A DNA stretch of 64,000 nt from positions 1-64,000 of the forward strand of contig CALEHV010000023.1 in the NCBI GenBank assembly GCA_937876465.1, given 5' to 3'. The notes beneath the pieces were generated by a model, which did no database searches, was not told the DNA's origin, and saw only the letters and a program-made list of their open reading frames with translations. Shown here piece after piece: positions 36,459 through 46,428 of this stretch (position 1 is the first letter of the stretch; each line of letters opens with the position of its first letter). This DNA comes from an uncultured Bacillota bacterium (GTDB lineage Bacteria > Bacillota_I > Bacilli_A > RFN20 > CAG-826). Both the position numbers and the translations under genes were made by a program.

Positions 36459-37746
36459 ACGAATTATTTGTTTTTTAGGTAAACTCTTTGGTTTAATTCC
36501 TTTCTTAATTCTTTTAAGACCTCGTTATTACACCGAAAACCCAAAAAAGCATACAAAAGCTATTAAAGGCGGTGCAATTATTACATCAAATCACTACCAT
36601 TTAATGGATTTCTTTACTATTTGGTTCGCTCATCCTTGGAGACATCAAAGATTCTTCGTCAGCGAAGCTGTCTATCAACATTCATTTGTTGGATGGTTAT
36701 GCAAAATGGTCGATTCTATCCTTGTCCATCGCGAAAGAAGTGATATGACTTGGATGGATGAAGCAGAAAAAACTGTAAACAAAGGATCAATTGTTACAAT
36801 TTTCCCAGAAGGAAAGATTGTTCGTAACGGAAGAATCGAACAATTCCATCCAGCTGCAGTCTATTTGGCATTAAGAACAGGAAAACCAATTATTCCTCAT
36901 TACATTGAACCAAACTATTTTAAATGGAAACGCGCGCGTATAATTATGGGCGATCCTATTTATGTAAAAGACTACATTAAGTCTGATAATCCAACTCCTG
37001 ATGAAGTTAGAGAAATGTGCGAAATTTTACGTAAGAAAACAATGGAATTAAAACGTAAAATGGAACTCTATCGTAAGTATCATACACGCAGTATTATTTG
37101 GTGGCATTCATGGTTCAATGATTTTTCAAAAGCCATTCTTTGGCTCCCTACAAAATTCGTTTTTCCGGCTAAATTTCACTACTTAGATGGGGCATCAAAA
37201 AAGAATAGAAATCCTAAAGGAAAAGCTGTTGTTGTATCTAAACATTACTGGTTCTCTGATGGCCCAATTTTATCAGTTCATATGATGTCTAGACGTATCA
37301 GAATCATCATTGGAAAAGACCTTTTTGATTGCCGTCCATGGCTTTTAGGACATCTTTTATGCATAGGTTATGACCGTAAAAATGACACTTCTGATCCAAA
37401 ATGTTTCTTAGAATGTATTAACGTTTTAAAAGCTGAAGGTGTCATTGGTATCTATCCAGAGGGTCATATTCAACAAAATACTGCAGAGGGTGAATTCCAC
37501 CAAGGAGCAGCATATTTTAGCCTTATGACAGGTGCTCCAGTTCACTTCTATTTCATGGCAAATCCATGGAAACCATTTAGGTTCAATCATGTTATGATTG
37601 GTAAGACAATTGATCCTAAAGATTTATATACTCCAGAAGAGATGAAAAAGAAGGAAACAATTGCAGCGTTTAATGAGGTACTTAGAACATATTTTTTCGC
37701 CATCCAAAAAGAGGCAAATAAGTACGTCAGAAAACCTAAAAAATAA
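36445..37746 (+). CDS. Tandem PlsC-type acyltransferase (two domains)
   Basis: 433 aa. Two lysophosphatidate acyltransferase-like domains are fused. Domain 1 (about 35-200) has NHYHLMD (HX4D) and FPEGKI; domain 2 (about 240-420) has KHYWFSD (HX4D) and YPEGHI. Both therefore keep the catalytic pattern. Single-domain PlsC is about 200-250 aa, so this is a duplication-fusion. It would acylate lysophosphatidic acid or a related lipid at the membrane. AAAGGAGG lies inside queH, 14 nt overlap. A terminator follows. Confidence 0.85.
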   Translation: MKVIKRIICFLGKLFGLIPFLILLRPRYYTENPKKHTKAIKGGAIITSNHYHLMDFFTIWFAHPWRHQRFFVSEAVYQHSFVGWLCKMVDSILVHRERSDMTWMDEAEKTVNKGSIVTIFPEGKIVRNGRIEQFHPAAVYLALRTGKPIIPHYIEPNYFKWKRARIIMGDPIYVKDYIKSDNPTPDEVREMCEILRKKTMELKRKMELYRKYHTRSIIWWHSWFNDFSKAILWLPTKFVFPAKFHYLDGASKKNRNPKGKAVVVSKHYWFSDGPILSVHMMSRRIRIIIGKDLFDCRPWLLGHLLCIGYDRKNDTSDPKCFLECINVLKAEGVIGIYPEGHIQQNTAEGEFHQGAAYFSLMTGAPVHFYFMANPWKPFRFNHVMIGKTIDPKDLYTPEEMKKKETIAAFNEVLRTYFFAIQKEANKYVRKPKK

Positions 37747-37767
37747 GCAAAAAATTATCAAAAAATT

Positions 37768-37789
37768 GGGGTATTTTTACCCCTTTTTT
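37768..37789 (+). terminator. Rho-independent terminator before the ribosomal cluster
   Basis: GGGGTA-TTTT-TACCCC followed by six T; ends the que/acyltransferase operon. Confidence 0.88.
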
Positions 37790-37800
37790 CATACCTAAAT

Positions 37801-37980
37801 TACATTATTTTAAAATATTTGCTTGCGCTTATATATAATATCGCGTATATTATTACACGTTGGCGTTTGCGTTGATATGCGAGGTTGCTGACACACCGAC
37901 AGGCGTGGTCATGAACGGTGGTCAGGGAATTCGCATTGAGCAATAGCCGAAAGCCTGAAAAAAAGAAAATTAACAGAAGG
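37801..37980 (+). promoter_or_regulatory. Promoter region and structured leader of the S10 operon
   Basis: TATAAT occurs at 37834-37839, with further AT-rich -10-like boxes near 37846. The leader is GC-richer than its surroundings. It contains a nested hairpin at 37923-37957 (CAGG with CCTG, TTCG with CGAA, ATTG with CAAT). S10 operons are usually autoregulated through L4 and a leader RNA, so this leader may be the control site; that is inferred. Confidence 0.5.
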
Positions 37981-37990
37981 AGGAAAATTC

Positions 37991-38302
37991 ATGGCAAAAA
38001 CAAAAAACATTAGAATTCGTTTGCAAGCCTATGATCACAAGATACTTGATGCAAGTGTCGCAAAGATCGTTACAGCTGCTAAGAATTCCGGCGCTGTTGT
38101 TATTGGTCCAATTCCACTACCAACAGAAAAGCAAGTTTACACAATCTTACGTGCTGTCCATAAGTACAAAGATTCACGTGAACAGTTCGAAATCAGAACA
38201 CACAAGAGATTAATCGATATCTCTAATCCAACAAAGGAAACTGTCGATATGCTTAAACGTCTCGACTTACCAAGCGGAGTAGATATCGATATCAAGTTAT
38301 AA
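37991..38302 (+). CDS. rpsJ: 30S ribosomal protein S10
   Basis: 103 aa, first gene of the S10 operon. S10 is part of the 30S head and, as NusE, of antitermination complexes. Recognised from [35 protein letters not shown] and the conserved [29 protein letters not shown] precedes the start. The long structured leader upstream belongs to this gene. Confidence 0.98.
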   Translation: MAKTKNIRIRLQAYDHKILDASVAKIVTAAKNSGAVVIGPIPLPTEKQVYTILRAVHKYKDSREQFEIRTHKRLIDISNPTKETVDMLKRLDLPSGVDIDIKL

Positions 38303-38316
38303 GGAGGTAAGACATC

Positions 38317-39015
38317 ATGAAAGAAATTATTGGTCGTAAAATGGGCATGACAGAAGTCTTCGCTAAAGATGGCACTATGTATGCTGTTACAGTCGTTGAA
38401 GTCTTACCAAACATTGTTACTCAAGTCAAAACCTTAGAGAAAGATGGCTATACCGCTCTCCAAGTCGGATTTGAAGAAAAGAAAGAATCCAAGGTTAACA
38501 AAGCTGAAAAAGGTCACTTTGCAAAAGCTGGCGTTAAGGCTACAAAACACCTCGGAGAAATCAAAGGCGACGAATTAGCAAACTTCAAAGTTGGCGATGC
38601 AGTCAAAGCTGATATCTTCAAAGCTGGCGATATGGTTGACGTAATCGGCACCTCAAAAGGTCGCGGATACGCAGGTACAATCAAACGCTGGGGTCACAAG
38701 ATTGGTCCTAAAGGACACGGATCTGGTTACCACAGAGGTCAAGGTTCATTCGCTAACAACGGACGTAATAACGCACGTGTTATCCCAGGCAAATTAATGT
38801 CAGGACATCACGGTAATCTCTCAGCAACATTACTCAACCTTCAAATCGTTGAAGTCAATGCTGAAAAGAATTACATCTTAGTCAAGGGTGGACTCCCAGG
38901 CGCTAAGAAATCACTTGTCACTATTCGTAGTGCAATCAAAGCTCAATTAGGCAAGCCAAACGTAATCAAAGAATTAGTTGACTTAACACCTAAGGCTGAA
39001 GAGAAAGGAGAATAA
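38317..39015 (+). CDS. rplC: 50S ribosomal protein L3
   Basis: 232 aa. L3 binds 23S rRNA near the peptidyl-transferase centre. The N-terminal MKEIIGRKMGMTEVFAKDG and the loop with GTSKGRGYAGTIKRWGHKIG are diagnostic. A short Lys/Glu tail (TPKAEEKGE) extends the C-terminus. AAGGAGG precedes it. Confidence 0.98.
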   Translation: MKEIIGRKMGMTEVFAKDGTMYAVTVVEVLPNIVTQVKTLEKDGYTALQVGFEEKKESKVNKAEKGHFAKAGVKATKHLGEIKGDELANFKVGDAVKADIFKAGDMVDVIGTSKGRGYAGTIKRWGHKIGPKGHGSGYHRGQGSFANNGRNNARVIPGKLMSGHHGNLSATLLNLQIVEVNAEKNYILVKGGLPGAKKSLVTIRSAIKAQLGKPNVIKELVDLTPKAEEKGE

Positions 39016-39017
39016 CA

Positions 39018-39659
39018 ATGGCTACTAAGAAATTATCAGTCCCTGTATATTCTCTCGCAGGTGAACAAGTCTCTGAATTAGCTCTCGATGCATCAGTATT
39101 CGGAGTTAAAGAAAATAAGCAAGTTATGTATGATGCCGTTAAGGTCTATCGTGCAAACATGCGTCAAGATACTGCTAAAACAAAGAAACGTGATGAAGTT
39201 AGCGGTGGTGGCAAGAAGCCATGGAGACAAAAAGGCACAGGTCGTGCTAGAGCAGGTTCAACACGCTCCCCAATCTGGGTTGGTGGTGGAACAGTATTCG
39301 GCCCAACAGGTGTCCAAAATCACGAACTTAAACAAAACCGTAAGGAACATCGCTTAGCATTACGCTGTGCATATTCCTCAATGGTTAAAGAACTCAAAGT
39401 TGTTAATGAATTCAATATGAAGAAAATTTCTACAAAAGAATTCGTTAAAGTCCTTGATGCTCTTAAAGCAACTGGAAAGACATTGTTAATCGTGTCTCAA
39501 CAAAACGACAATCTTCTTCTCAGTGCTTCTAACGTTGAACGTGTAGTCGTAACAGGCTATACCAACGTCTCGGTCTATGACTTAATGTACTTCGATCACA
39601 TTGTTACTGATCAAGATACAGTTAAAGCCATCGAAGAAAACTTAAAGGAGGGTAAATAA
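39018..39659 (+). CDS. rplD: 50S ribosomal protein L4
   Basis: 213 aa. L4 lines the peptide exit tunnel and often represses its own operon. The conserved arm GGGKKPWRQKGTGRARAGST and PIWVGGGTVFGP identify it. It follows rplC after 2 bp. Confidence 0.98.
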   Translation: MATKKLSVPVYSLAGEQVSELALDASVFGVKENKQVMYDAVKVYRANMRQDTAKTKKRDEVSGGGKKPWRQKGTGRARAGSTRSPIWVGGGTVFGPTGVQNHELKQNRKEHRLALRCAYSSMVKELKVVNEFNMKKISTKEFVKVLDALKATGKTLLIVSQQNDNLLLSASNVERVVVTGYTNVSVYDLMYFDHIVTDQDTVKAIEENLKEGK

Positions 39660-39661
39660 TT

Positions 39662-39997
39662 ATGGCAAAGAAAGCAGCTGCTAAAGCAACTAAGGCTACA
39701 AAAGCCACAATTCATGACTTCGATATAATTATCGAACCAGTCATTACAGAAAAAACAATGACCCTCATGCAAGAACAAAATAAGGTTACACTTCGCGTTA
39801 GCGGTAAAGCTAATCGTGCTGAAGTTAAGAAAGCCTTCGAAAACGTCTTCGGCGTTAAGGCTCTCAACGTTAACATTATTAATGTTCGCGGCAAAGAATG
39901 CTCAAGAGGTGGACGTTATAAAGGTTCAATCTCTGGCTTCAAGAAAGCAGTCGTTACTATCGCAGAAGGCGAAGCACTCGACTTATTCAAAGAATAG
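39662..39997 (+). CDS. rplW: 50S ribosomal protein L23
   Basis: 111 aa. L23 sits at the tunnel exit and docks trigger factor and SRP. Core motifs are IIEPVITEKTM and RAEVKKAFENVFGVKALNVN. The first 14 residues are an Ala/Lys/Thr-rich extension (MAKKAAAKATKATK), one of several such tails in this cluster. It ends with TAG. Confidence 0.96.
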   Translation: MAKKAAAKATKATKATIHDFDIIIEPVITEKTMTLMQEQNKVTLRVSGKANRAEVKKAFENVFGVKALNVNIINVRGKECSRGGRYKGSISGFKKAVVTIAEGEALDLFKE

Positions 39998-40034
39998 TTT
40001 GAAACAGAACTACACATTATAGGAGATATAAAAA

Positions 40035-40868
40035 ATGTCAATTAGAAATTACAGACCGACCTCTGCGTCACGTCGTAATATGACCAACTTGACGTTCGAT
40101 GAAATCACCAAATCAACTCCTGAAAAAAGCTTAACAGTTAAGCTTAGCAAAACTGGCGGACGTAATAACCAAGGTGTTATTACAACCCGTCATATCGGTG
40201 GTGGTCATAAACGTCGCTATAGAGTCATAGACTTCAAACGTAACAAAGACGGAATCGTCGGTACAATCAAAGCAATCGAATACGATCCAAACCGTAATGC
40301 AAACATCTTATTAATCGCTTATACAGATGGCGAAAAGAGATACATCATTGCTCCACAAGGAGTAAAAGTTGGAGACAAAGTTGTCTCAGGTGAAAATGTC
40401 GACATCAAAGTCGGTAACGCTCTTCCATTAAAAAACATTCCAGAAGGAACATTTGTTCATAACGTTGAGCTTCAACCAAAGAAAGGCGGCCAAATGTGCC
40501 GTGCTGCCGGAACAAGTGCTCAAGTACTTGGTGCCGAAGGCAAATACATTATTCTTCGTTTAGCATCAGGCGAAGTCCGTAAGGTCTTAGCAGAATGCCG
40601 TGCAACAATTGGTGTTGTTGGTAACGAAGACTTCATCCTTGTTAATAAAGGAAAAGCAGGTAAGACACGCTGGTTAGGTACAAGACCTACAGTCCGTGGT
40701 TCTGCTATGAACCCTAACGATCACCCACATGGTGGTGGTGAAGGTAAATGTCCAGTCGGTCGTGATGCACCACGTACTCCATGGGGTAAACGTGCTCTCG
40801 GCGTTAAGACAAGACGCATCAAAAAGGCTTCTACAAAATTAATCGTTCGTAGAATCAATGATAAATAA
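40035..40868 (+). CDS. rplB: 50S ribosomal protein L2
   Basis: 277 aa, normal length. L2 is needed for subunit association and peptidyl transfer. [20 protein letters not shown] and the C-terminal [18 protein letters not shown] with the essential His are intact. A 37-bp gap with AGGAGAT precedes it. Confidence 0.98.
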   Translation: MSIRNYRPTSASRRNMTNLTFDEITKSTPEKSLTVKLSKTGGRNNQGVITTRHIGGGHKRRYRVIDFKRNKDGIVGTIKAIEYDPNRNANILLIAYTDGEKRYIIAPQGVKVGDKVVSGENVDIKVGNALPLKNIPEGTFVHNVELQPKKGGQMCRAAGTSAQVLGAEGKYIILRLASGEVRKVLAECRATIGVVGNEDFILVNKGKAGKTRWLGTRPTVRGSAMNPNDHPHGGGEGKCPVGRDAPRTPWGKRALGVKTRRIKKASTKLIVRRINDK

Positions 40869-40887
40869 TGAAAGGAAATAGTTAGAT

Positions 40888-41175
40888 ATGTCACGTAGTA
40901 TCAAAAAAGGCCCATTCTGTGCCGAAGAACTTCTTGCAAAAGTTGACGAATTAAACGCAGTTAACAAGAAAGAAGTTATTAAAACTTCATCACGTGCTTC
41001 AACAATTTTCCCTTCATTTGTTGAACACACATTCGCAGTCTACAATGGCCGCGAACACATTACTGTCTATGTCACAGAAGACATGGTTGGTCATAAGTTA
41101 GGAGAATTCGCTCCAACAAGAACATTCAAAGGCCACCATGGTAACAATGCTGAAGACAAGGCAGCAGCTAAATAA
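40888..41175 (+). CDS. rpsS: 30S ribosomal protein S19
   Basis: 95 aa. S19 binds 16S rRNA in the 30S head with S13. Typical [19 protein letters not shown] and [20 protein letters not shown] segments are seen. Normal length, with a short Ala/Lys C-terminus. Confidence 0.97.
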   Translation: MSRSIKKGPFCAEELLAKVDELNAVNKKEVIKTSSRASTIFPSFVEHTFAVYNGREHITVYVTEDMVGHKLGEFAPTRTFKGHHGNNAEDKAAAK

Positions 41176-41189
41176 GGAGGAGACAAACT

Positions 41190-41684
41190 ATGGCAGAAGA
41201 AAAGAAAACCGTAGCTAAGAAAGCTCCAGCAAAGAAAGCACCAGCCAAGAAGGCAGCTCCAAAAGCTGAAAAAGCAGTTAAAGAAGCAGCTCCAAAGGCA
41301 GAAGCAAAGAAAGCTGAAGCAAAAGTCGAAGCTCCTAAGAAAGTTATGCCTACAAGCGCACGTGCAACAGCCTATGATTGCCGTGTCACTCCACGTAAGG
41401 CACGCTTAGTCATTGACTTAATTAGAGGAAAAGATGTTAACGTTGCACTTGGCATTCTTGCTAACGTCAACAAAGCAGCTTCCCCAATCGTTGCTAAAGT
41501 TGTTAAATCAGCAGCTTCAAATGCTATCAACAACTTCGGTATGGATGAAGAAAGCTTATACATCGCTGAAATCTGGGCCAATGATGGCATCCGTATGAAA
41601 CGCTTCTTACCAAGAGCTAAGGGTAGCGCATCCGGATTAGTAAAGAGAAATAGCCACATCACAGTTGTGGTTAAAGAAAGATAA
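41190..41684 (+). CDS. rplV: 50S ribosomal protein L22 with Ala/Lys-rich N-terminal extension
   Basis: 164 aa; normal L22 is about 110. The first about 52 residues are a low-complexity tail made of KKAPAKK-type units. The L22 core starts near TSARATAYDCRVTPRKARLV and ends KRNSHITVVVKE. L22 lines the exit tunnel. The tail may contact rRNA or be a non-conserved basic extension. AAGGAGGAGA precedes the start. Confidence 0.96.
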   Translation: MAEEKKTVAKKAPAKKAPAKKAAPKAEKAVKEAAPKAEAKKAEAKVEAPKKVMPTSARATAYDCRVTPRKARLVIDLIRGKDVNVALGILANVNKAASPIVAKVVKSAASNAINNFGMDEESLYIAEIWANDGIRMKRFLPRAKGSASGLVKRNSHITVVVKER

Positions 41685-41697
41685 GGAGGAATAGACA

Positions 41698-42384
41698 ATG
41701 GGTCAAAAAGTTAGTCCAGTTGGCATGCGTGTTGGTATCAACCGCGATTGGCATTCTCGTTGGTTCGCAAATGATCACGACTATTCCAAATACCTCCTTG
41801 AAGACGTTAAGATTCGTAAATATGTAACTAAGAACTTGAAATCAGCTCTTATTTCACATGTTGAAATCGAACGTAAGAAATCCGGCGACAAAACAAGCGT
41901 CAAAGTCATGATCTTCACAGCTCGTCCTGCAGAAATCATTGGCCAAAACGGTGCTAATGTCGAAAAGATTAAAAAAGAAATTTGCAAATTAATTAATTGT
42001 GAGTCAGTCCGTGTCGACGCAGTTGCAGTTGAAAATCCAGATTTGGATGCTTCACTTGTTGCTCAAGGCATTGCTGCTGAACTCGAAGCCCGTGCTTCAT
42101 TTAGAACCGCTCAAAAGAAAGCAATTCAAAGAGTTCGTAAAGCTGGTGCAAAAGGTGTCAAGACAATGGTCTCAGGCCGTCTTGGTGGTGCAGATATCGC
42201 TCGTAGCGAAGGCTATAAAGATGGTATCGTCCCACTTACAACACTCCGTTCCAACATCGACTTCGCAATTGCAGAAGCAGTTACAGCTTATGGACGTTTA
42301 GGTGTCAAAGTTTGGATCTGCCGCGGTGATAAAGCAGCTGAACAAAGAGCTGCTGAAAAAGCAGGCAGAAAGGGAGCAAGATAA
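41698..42384 (+). CDS. rpsC: 30S ribosomal protein S3
   Basis: 228 aa. S3 helps form the mRNA entry tunnel. Start MGQKVSPVGMRVGINRDWHS, the KH-domain motif IIGQNGANVEKIKKEI, and C-terminal GRLGGADIARSE are typical. AAGGAGG precedes it. Confidence 0.98.
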   Translation: MGQKVSPVGMRVGINRDWHSRWFANDHDYSKYLLEDVKIRKYVTKNLKSALISHVEIERKKSGDKTSVKVMIFTARPAEIIGQNGANVEKIKKEICKLINCESVRVDAVAVENPDLDASLVAQGIAAELEARASFRTAQKKAIQRVRKAGAKGVKTMVSGRLGGADIARSEGYKDGIVPLTTLRSNIDFAIAEAVTAYGRLGVKVWICRGDKAAEQRAAEKAGRKGAR

Positions 42385-42385
42385 T

Positions 42386-42799
42386 ATGTTGCAACCAAAG
42401 AGAGTTAAATACCGCCGCCCACATGGTATTAAATACGAAGGCCTTTCAAAAGGTGGAAACACTGTTTCCTTCGGTGAATTCGGTCTTCAAGCTGTAGATG
42501 GTGCATGGGTAACAGATCGTCAAATCGAATCTGCTCGTATCGTCTTATCAAAATTCATTAAAAAGGAAGGTAAGGTTTATGTCCGCATATTCCCACACCT
42601 TGCTAAAACTAAAAAACCAGCCGAAGTCCGTATGGGTTCCGGTAAAGGTAACCCAGAGAACTGGGTCGCAGTTGTTAAGAAAAACCGCGTCATGTTCGAA
42701 ATGGGTGGCATTCCAGAAGCAGAAGCACGTAGAGCATTACATTTAGCTTCATACAAGCTTCCATGCAAATGCCGTGTCATTGCTAAGGAGGTCAAATAA
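42386..42799 (+). CDS. rplP: 50S ribosomal protein L16
   Basis: 137 aa. L16 organises the A-site region of 23S rRNA. MLQPKRVKYRRPHGIKYEGL is the standard start; GSGKGNPENWVAVVK is conserved. ATG 42386 is chosen; a longer frame reaching back to 42302 overlaps rpsC and is spurious. The start follows the rpsC stop by one base. Confidence 0.97.
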   Translation: MLQPKRVKYRRPHGIKYEGLSKGGNTVSFGEFGLQAVDGAWVTDRQIESARIVLSKFIKKEGKVYVRIFPHLAKTKKPAEVRMGSGKGNPENWVAVVKKNRVMFEMGGIPEAEARRALHLASYKLPCKCRVIAKEVK

Positions 42800-42801
42800 C
42801 C

Positions 42802-42999
42802 ATGAAAGTTAAAGAAATTCGTGAACTCACAAATGAAGAATTAGCTGAAAAGTTATATTCCCTCAAAGAGCAATTATTCAATCTACGTCGTAAAAAAGCT
42901 GTTGGACAACTTGAACACGGCGAAGAAGTCAGAAGAGTTCGTAAAGATATCGCAAGAGTCATGATGGTTCAACGCGAAAGAGAACTCGGTGTTAAATAA
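42802..42999 (+). CDS. rpmC: 50S ribosomal protein L29
   Basis: 65 aa. Coiled-coil L29 near the tunnel exit. MKVKEIRELTNEELAEKLYS and the RRVRKDIARVMMVQRER helix are diagnostic. AAGGAGG lies in the end of rplP. Confidence 0.97.
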   Translation: MKVKEIRELTNEELAEKLYSLKEQLFNLRRKKAVGQLEHGEEVRRVRKDIARVMMVQRERELGVK

Positions 43000-43012
43000 G
43001 GAGGATTGACCA

Positions 43013-43432
43013 ATGGAAAGAAATAGAAGAACTTCATTACAAGGCGTCGTCGTTTCTACAAAGATGGCTAAAACCATCGTTGTCGAGGTCGAAACTCACA
43101 AGAAACACGCTAAATACGCAAAGCGCGTTAAATACTCTAATAAGTATTACGCACACGACGAAAAGGAAATCGCAAATGTTGGCGATACAGTCACAATCGC
43201 TGGTTGTCGTCCATTAAGTGCTACAAAACGTTTCAGACTCGTTTCAGTCGATAAGAAGGCTCTTGAAGAAATCAAAGTCAAAGAAGTCGAATTAGAAACT
43301 AAAGAAGAAAAGGTTGAAGCACCTGTCGTTGAAGAAAAGAAAGTTGAAGAAGTCAAAGCTGAAGAAGCTCCAGCTAAAAAGGCTCCAGCAAAGAAACCAG
43401 CCGCTAAGAAAGCTGCTTCGAAAGCAGAGTAA
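43013..43432 (+). CDS. rpsQ: 30S ribosomal protein S17 with long C-terminal tail
   Basis: 139 aa; normal S17 is about 85. The core has [19 protein letters not shown] and [20 protein letters not shown]. The last about 50 residues are a Lys/Glu/Val then Ala/Lys/Pro tail (for example [16 protein letters not shown]). S17 is a primary 16S rRNA binder. The tail is unusual and parallels those of L22 and L5. Confidence 0.96.
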   Translation: MERNRRTSLQGVVVSTKMAKTIVVEVETHKKHAKYAKRVKYSNKYYAHDEKEIANVGDTVTIAGCRPLSATKRFRLVSVDKKALEEIKVKEVELETKEEKVEAPVVEEKKVEEVKAEEAPAKKAPAKKPAAKKAASKAE

Positions 43433-43446
43433 GGAGATAATTGAGT

Positions 43447-43821
43447 ATGATTCAAAATGAAACAAACTTAGTCGTCGCCGATAACAGCGGTGCTCGTTCA
43501 GTTAGAGTCTTCCGTCTTGCAGGCGGAGGAAACAGAAAATCCTGTAGCATTGGTGACATCGTCACATGTGCTGTTAAGGATGCCATTCCAAATGGCCGTG
43601 TCAAAAAGAGTGATATCGTCAAAGGTGTCATCGTTAGAACAAAACACGCTATCAATCGTCCAGACGGTTCACAAATCGCATTCGATGATAACGCAGTCGT
43701 CTTAATTGATGCTGAAGGCGCTCCAATTGGCACACGTGTCTTCGGACCAGTCGCAAGAGAACTTCGTGATAAGGGTGAAGGATTTATGAAAATCGTTTCC
43801 CTTGCTACAGAAGTCTTATAA
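43447..43821 (+). CDS. rplN: 50S ribosomal protein L14
   Basis: 124 aa. [20 protein letters not shown] is the conserved start, so ATG 43447 is chosen over TTG 43441. [20 protein letters not shown] and [20 protein letters not shown] are typical. L14 is at the subunit interface. Confidence 0.97.
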   Translation: MIQNETNLVVADNSGARSVRVFRLAGGGNRKSCSIGDIVTCAVKDAIPNGRVKKSDIVKGVIVRTKHAINRPDGSQIAFDDNAVVLIDAEGAPIGTRVFGPVARELRDKGEGFMKIVSLATEVL

Positions 43822-43835
43822 GAGGAGGACAACTT

Positions 43836-44144
43836 ATGAAAATCTTAAAAGGTGATAAAGTTATCGTTATCTCTGGTGCAGATAAAGGCAAGACAGGTAC
43901 TGTCCAAGCCGTCTACCCAAAGACAAACAAAGTTGTCGTCGAAGGCGTCAACGTCCACAAGAAACATAAAAAACCAACTCAACAAAATCCAGAAGGATCA
44001 ATCGTTGAGATGTATGTACCAATCGATGTAAGCAATGTTGCAATCGTCGACCCAAAAACAAAGAAAGCTTCACGCATAGGTTATAAAGTAGAAAAAGGCG
44101 TTAAGACCCGTATCTCAAAAGCTAGCGGAAGCAAATTAAACTAG
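43836..44144 (+). CDS. rplX: 50S ribosomal protein L24
   Basis: 102 aa. The KOW motif DKVIVISGADKGKTGTVQAV and EGVNVHKKHKKPTQQNPEGS identify L24, an early assembly protein. It ends with TAG within the ribosome-binding site region of rplE. Confidence 0.97.
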   Translation: MKILKGDKVIVISGADKGKTGTVQAVYPKTNKVVVEGVNVHKKHKKPTQQNPEGSIVEMYVPIDVSNVAIVDPKTKKASRIGYKVEKGVKTRISKASGSKLN

Positions 44145-44156
44145 GAGGAAGCATAA

Positions 44157-44882
44157 ATGGCAGAATCAAAGAAACCTGCAGCAAAGTCTGCAGCAGTCAA
44201 GAAATCAACTGCTGCTTCTAAACCTGCAACAGCCAAAAAGACAACAGCTAAAGCTGCTGCTCCAAAAGCAGAAGCTCCAGTAGCAGAAGTCAAAAAGGCT
44301 CCAGCAAAGAAAGTTTCAAAAGGTAACAAGGTTCGCAAAGAATCAACAAGACTTCTTGATCGTTACGAAAGTGAAATCAAGAAAGCATTAATGGAAAAAT
44401 ACAATTATTCTTCCGTTATGCAAGTCCCACACCTTGAAAAAATCGTCATCAACATTGGTGTCGGTGAAGCAATCACAAATTCAAAATTATTAGAAGAAAG
44501 CGTTAACGAACTCGGTTTAATCACTGGTCAACATCCAGTCTTAACAAGAGCTAAAAAGTCAATCGCTACATTCAAATTACGTGAAGGCCAAGCAATTGGT
44601 TGTAAAGTCACACTTCGTGGCGTTCGTATGTATGAATTCTTCGATAAATTAGTCTCAATCGCACTTCCACGTGTTAGAGACTTCCGTGGTGTAAGTAAGA
44701 ATGCCTTTGATGGTCATGGTAACTATACCCTTGGCGTCAAGGAACAACTTATCTTCCCAGAAATTGACTACGATAAAGTCAGTAAAATCAGAGGTATGGA
44801 TATCGTTGTTGTTACAACAGCAAACAGTGATGAAGAAGCATATAGCTTACTTGAATTACTCGGTATGCCATTCCATAAATAA
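44157..44882 (+). CDS. rplE: 50S ribosomal protein L5 with Ala/Lys-rich N-terminal extension
   Basis: 241 aa; normal L5 is about 180. About 60 N-terminal residues form a low-complexity Ala/Lys/Pro/Thr tail. The core begins [20 protein letters not shown] and includes [14 protein letters not shown] and [21 protein letters not shown]5 binds 5S rRNA. The ATG has GGAGGAAGC before it. A start after the tail would lack a good ribosome-binding site, so the tail is probably translated. Confidence 0.96.
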   Translation: MAESKKPAAKSAAVKKSTAASKPATAKKTTAKAAAPKAEAPVAEVKKAPAKKVSKGNKVRKESTRLLDRYESEIKKALMEKYNYSSVMQVPHLEKIVINIGVGEAITNSKLLEESVNELGLITGQHPVLTRAKKSIATFKLREGQAIGCKVTLRGVRMYEFFDKLVSIALPRVRDFRGVSKNAFDGHGNYTLGVKEQLIFPEIDYDKVSKIRGMDIVVVTTANSDEEAYSLLELLGMPFHK

Positions 44883-44896
44883 GGAGAACAGAAACA

Positions 44897-45082
44897 ATGG
44901 CTAAAACAAGTTTGAAAGTCAAATGTGCAAGACCAAAAGCACATAAAGTATCTGAATATACTCGTTGTGAACGTTGTGGACGTCCTCACTCAGTATACAG
45001 AAAATTCCATTTATGCCGTGTCTGCTTACGTGAACTCGCATATAAAGGCGAGATCCCAGGCATGAAGAAAGCATCTTGGTAA
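44897..45082 (+). CDS. rpsN: 30S ribosomal protein S14, zinc-binding type
   Basis: 61 aa. Two CxxC pairs (CERCGRP and CRVC) mark the zinc-containing S14 of Firmicutes and Mollicutes. It ends with the typical [11 protein letters not shown]. No zinc-free paralogue is in the window. Confidence 0.98.
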   Translation: MAKTSLKVKCARPKAHKVSEYTRCERCGRPHSVYRKFHLCRVCLRELAYKGEIPGMKKASW

Positions 45083-45102
45083 TTTAAAGGAGGAAAATAG
45101 TT

Positions 45103-45495
45103 ATGATGACAGATCCAATAGCAGATATGCTTACAAGAATCCGCAATGCTAACCAACTCCGTTATGCTACCGTTTCAATGCCTTCAAGCAAAATGAAAGT
45201 TGAAATCGCACGCATTCTTCTCGATGAAGGATTCATTGCAGATTTAAAAGTTGAAGGAGATGTTAAGAAAACATTAACAATCTCTCTCAAATATGGTCCA
45301 AATGGTCAACGTATCATTTCTGGATTAAAGAAGATTTCAAAACCAGGTCTTCGTGTTAACGTTAAGAGCGACAAGCTCCCACGCGTTCTCGGTGGCTTAG
45401 GTATTGCAGTCATCTCCACAAGTAAAGGAGTCGTAAGTGACAAGACAGCTCGCACCTTAGGTGTCGGCGGTGAAGTCTTAGCTTACGTTTGGTAA
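45103..45495 (+). CDS. rpsH: 30S ribosomal protein S8
   Basis: 130 aa (129 if ATG 45106 is used). [18 protein letters not shown] at the start and [20 protein letters not shown] at the end are conserved. S8 is a central-domain 16S rRNA binder and the usual repressor of the spc operon. AGGAGGAAAA precedes it. Confidence 0.98.
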   Translation: MMTDPIADMLTRIRNANQLRYATVSMPSSKMKVEIARILLDEGFIADLKVEGDVKKTLTISLKYGPNGQRIISGLKKISKPGLRVNVKSDKLPRVLGGLGIAVISTSKGVVSDKTARTLGVGGEVLAYVW

Positions 45496-45500
45496 TTATT

Positions 45501-46043
45501 ATGTCAAGAATTGGTTTAAAAGTTATCAAAGTCCCAACAGGCGTCACTCTTGAACAAAGTGGTGAAGTCGTTACAGTTAAAGGTTCAAAAGGAACATTAA
45601 CAGTAAACGTCCCAAGTGTCATTACAGTCACAGTCGAAGGCGACGAAATTCGTTGCTCAAGAGCAAATGACGAAAAACACACAAAACAATTACACGGTAC
45701 AGTTCGTGCTAATCTTCAAAATGCTGTTACAGGCGTTAGCGAAGGTTACAAGAAAGAGATCGTTATTGTTGGTATCGGTTACCGTGCAGCCATGAGAGGC
45801 GAAAACATCGTCATGAACGTTGGCTATTCACACGAAATCGTTATCAAACCAGAACCAGGTGCTAAGATTAGTGTCCAATCTCCAACAGAAATTACTGTTG
45901 AAGGTATCAACAAACAAGCAGTTGGTCAAACAGCAGCACTTATCCGTGCTACAAGAGAACCTGAACCATACAAAGGTAAAGGTGTTATGTACAAAGGCGA
46001 GCATATCATCCGTAAGGAAGGTAAGCGTGCCGGTGCTAAATAA
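45501..46043 (+). CDS. rplF: 50S ribosomal protein L6
   Basis: 180 aa. [20 protein letters not shown] and the C-terminal [20 protein letters not shown] are diagnostic. It starts 5 bp after rpsH without a strong ribosome-binding site, so coupling to rpsH translation is likely. Confidence 0.97.
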   Translation: MSRIGLKVIKVPTGVTLEQSGEVVTVKGSKGTLTVNVPSVITVTVEGDEIRCSRANDEKHTKQLHGTVRANLQNAVTGVSEGYKKEIVIVGIGYRAAMRGENIVMNVGYSHEIVIKPEPGAKISVQSPTEITVEGINKQAVGQTAALIRATREPEPYKGKGVMYKGEHIIRKEGKRAGAK

Positions 46044-46060
46044 GCGAAAGGAGTATAAGA

Positions 46061-46417
46061 ATGATTACAAAAGAAAGCAAGAACGTAGTTCGCGTTCGCA
46101 AACACATCCGTGTTCGTGCAAAAATCTCTGGTACTCCAGAATGCCCAAGACTCTGTGTCTTCCGCTCCAATAAAAACATTGAAGCTCAAGTCATTGATGA
46201 TGTTAAGGGTGTCACACTTGCTAGTGCATCTTCAGTCGCTTTAAAGCTTGAAAACGGTTCAAACGTTGAAGCAGCTACAAAAGTTGGTGAAGCAATTGCA
46301 GCAGCATGTAAAGCTAAAAAGATTAGCAAAGTTGTCTTCGATCGTGGTGGATACATCTATCATGGCCGTGTCGCAGCTTTAGCTGATGCCGCTCGTAAGG
46401 GTGGATTAAAATTCTAA
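46061..46417 (+). CDS. rplR: 50S ribosomal protein L18
   Basis: 118 aa. L18 binds 5S rRNA with L5. [20 protein letters not shown] and [20 protein letters not shown] are conserved. AAAGGAG precedes it. Confidence 0.97.
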   Translation: MITKESKNVVRVRKHIRVRAKISGTPECPRLCVFRSNKNIEAQVIDDVKGVTLASASSVALKLENGSNVEAATKVGEAIAAACKAKKISKVVFDRGGYIYHGRVAALADAARKGGLKF

Positions 46418-46428
46418 GGAGAAAGATC

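Noticed and set aside
42302..42385. Longer L16 starting inside rpsC
   Set aside because: L16 proteins start with MLQPKR; the extension is a frame shadow of rpsC.
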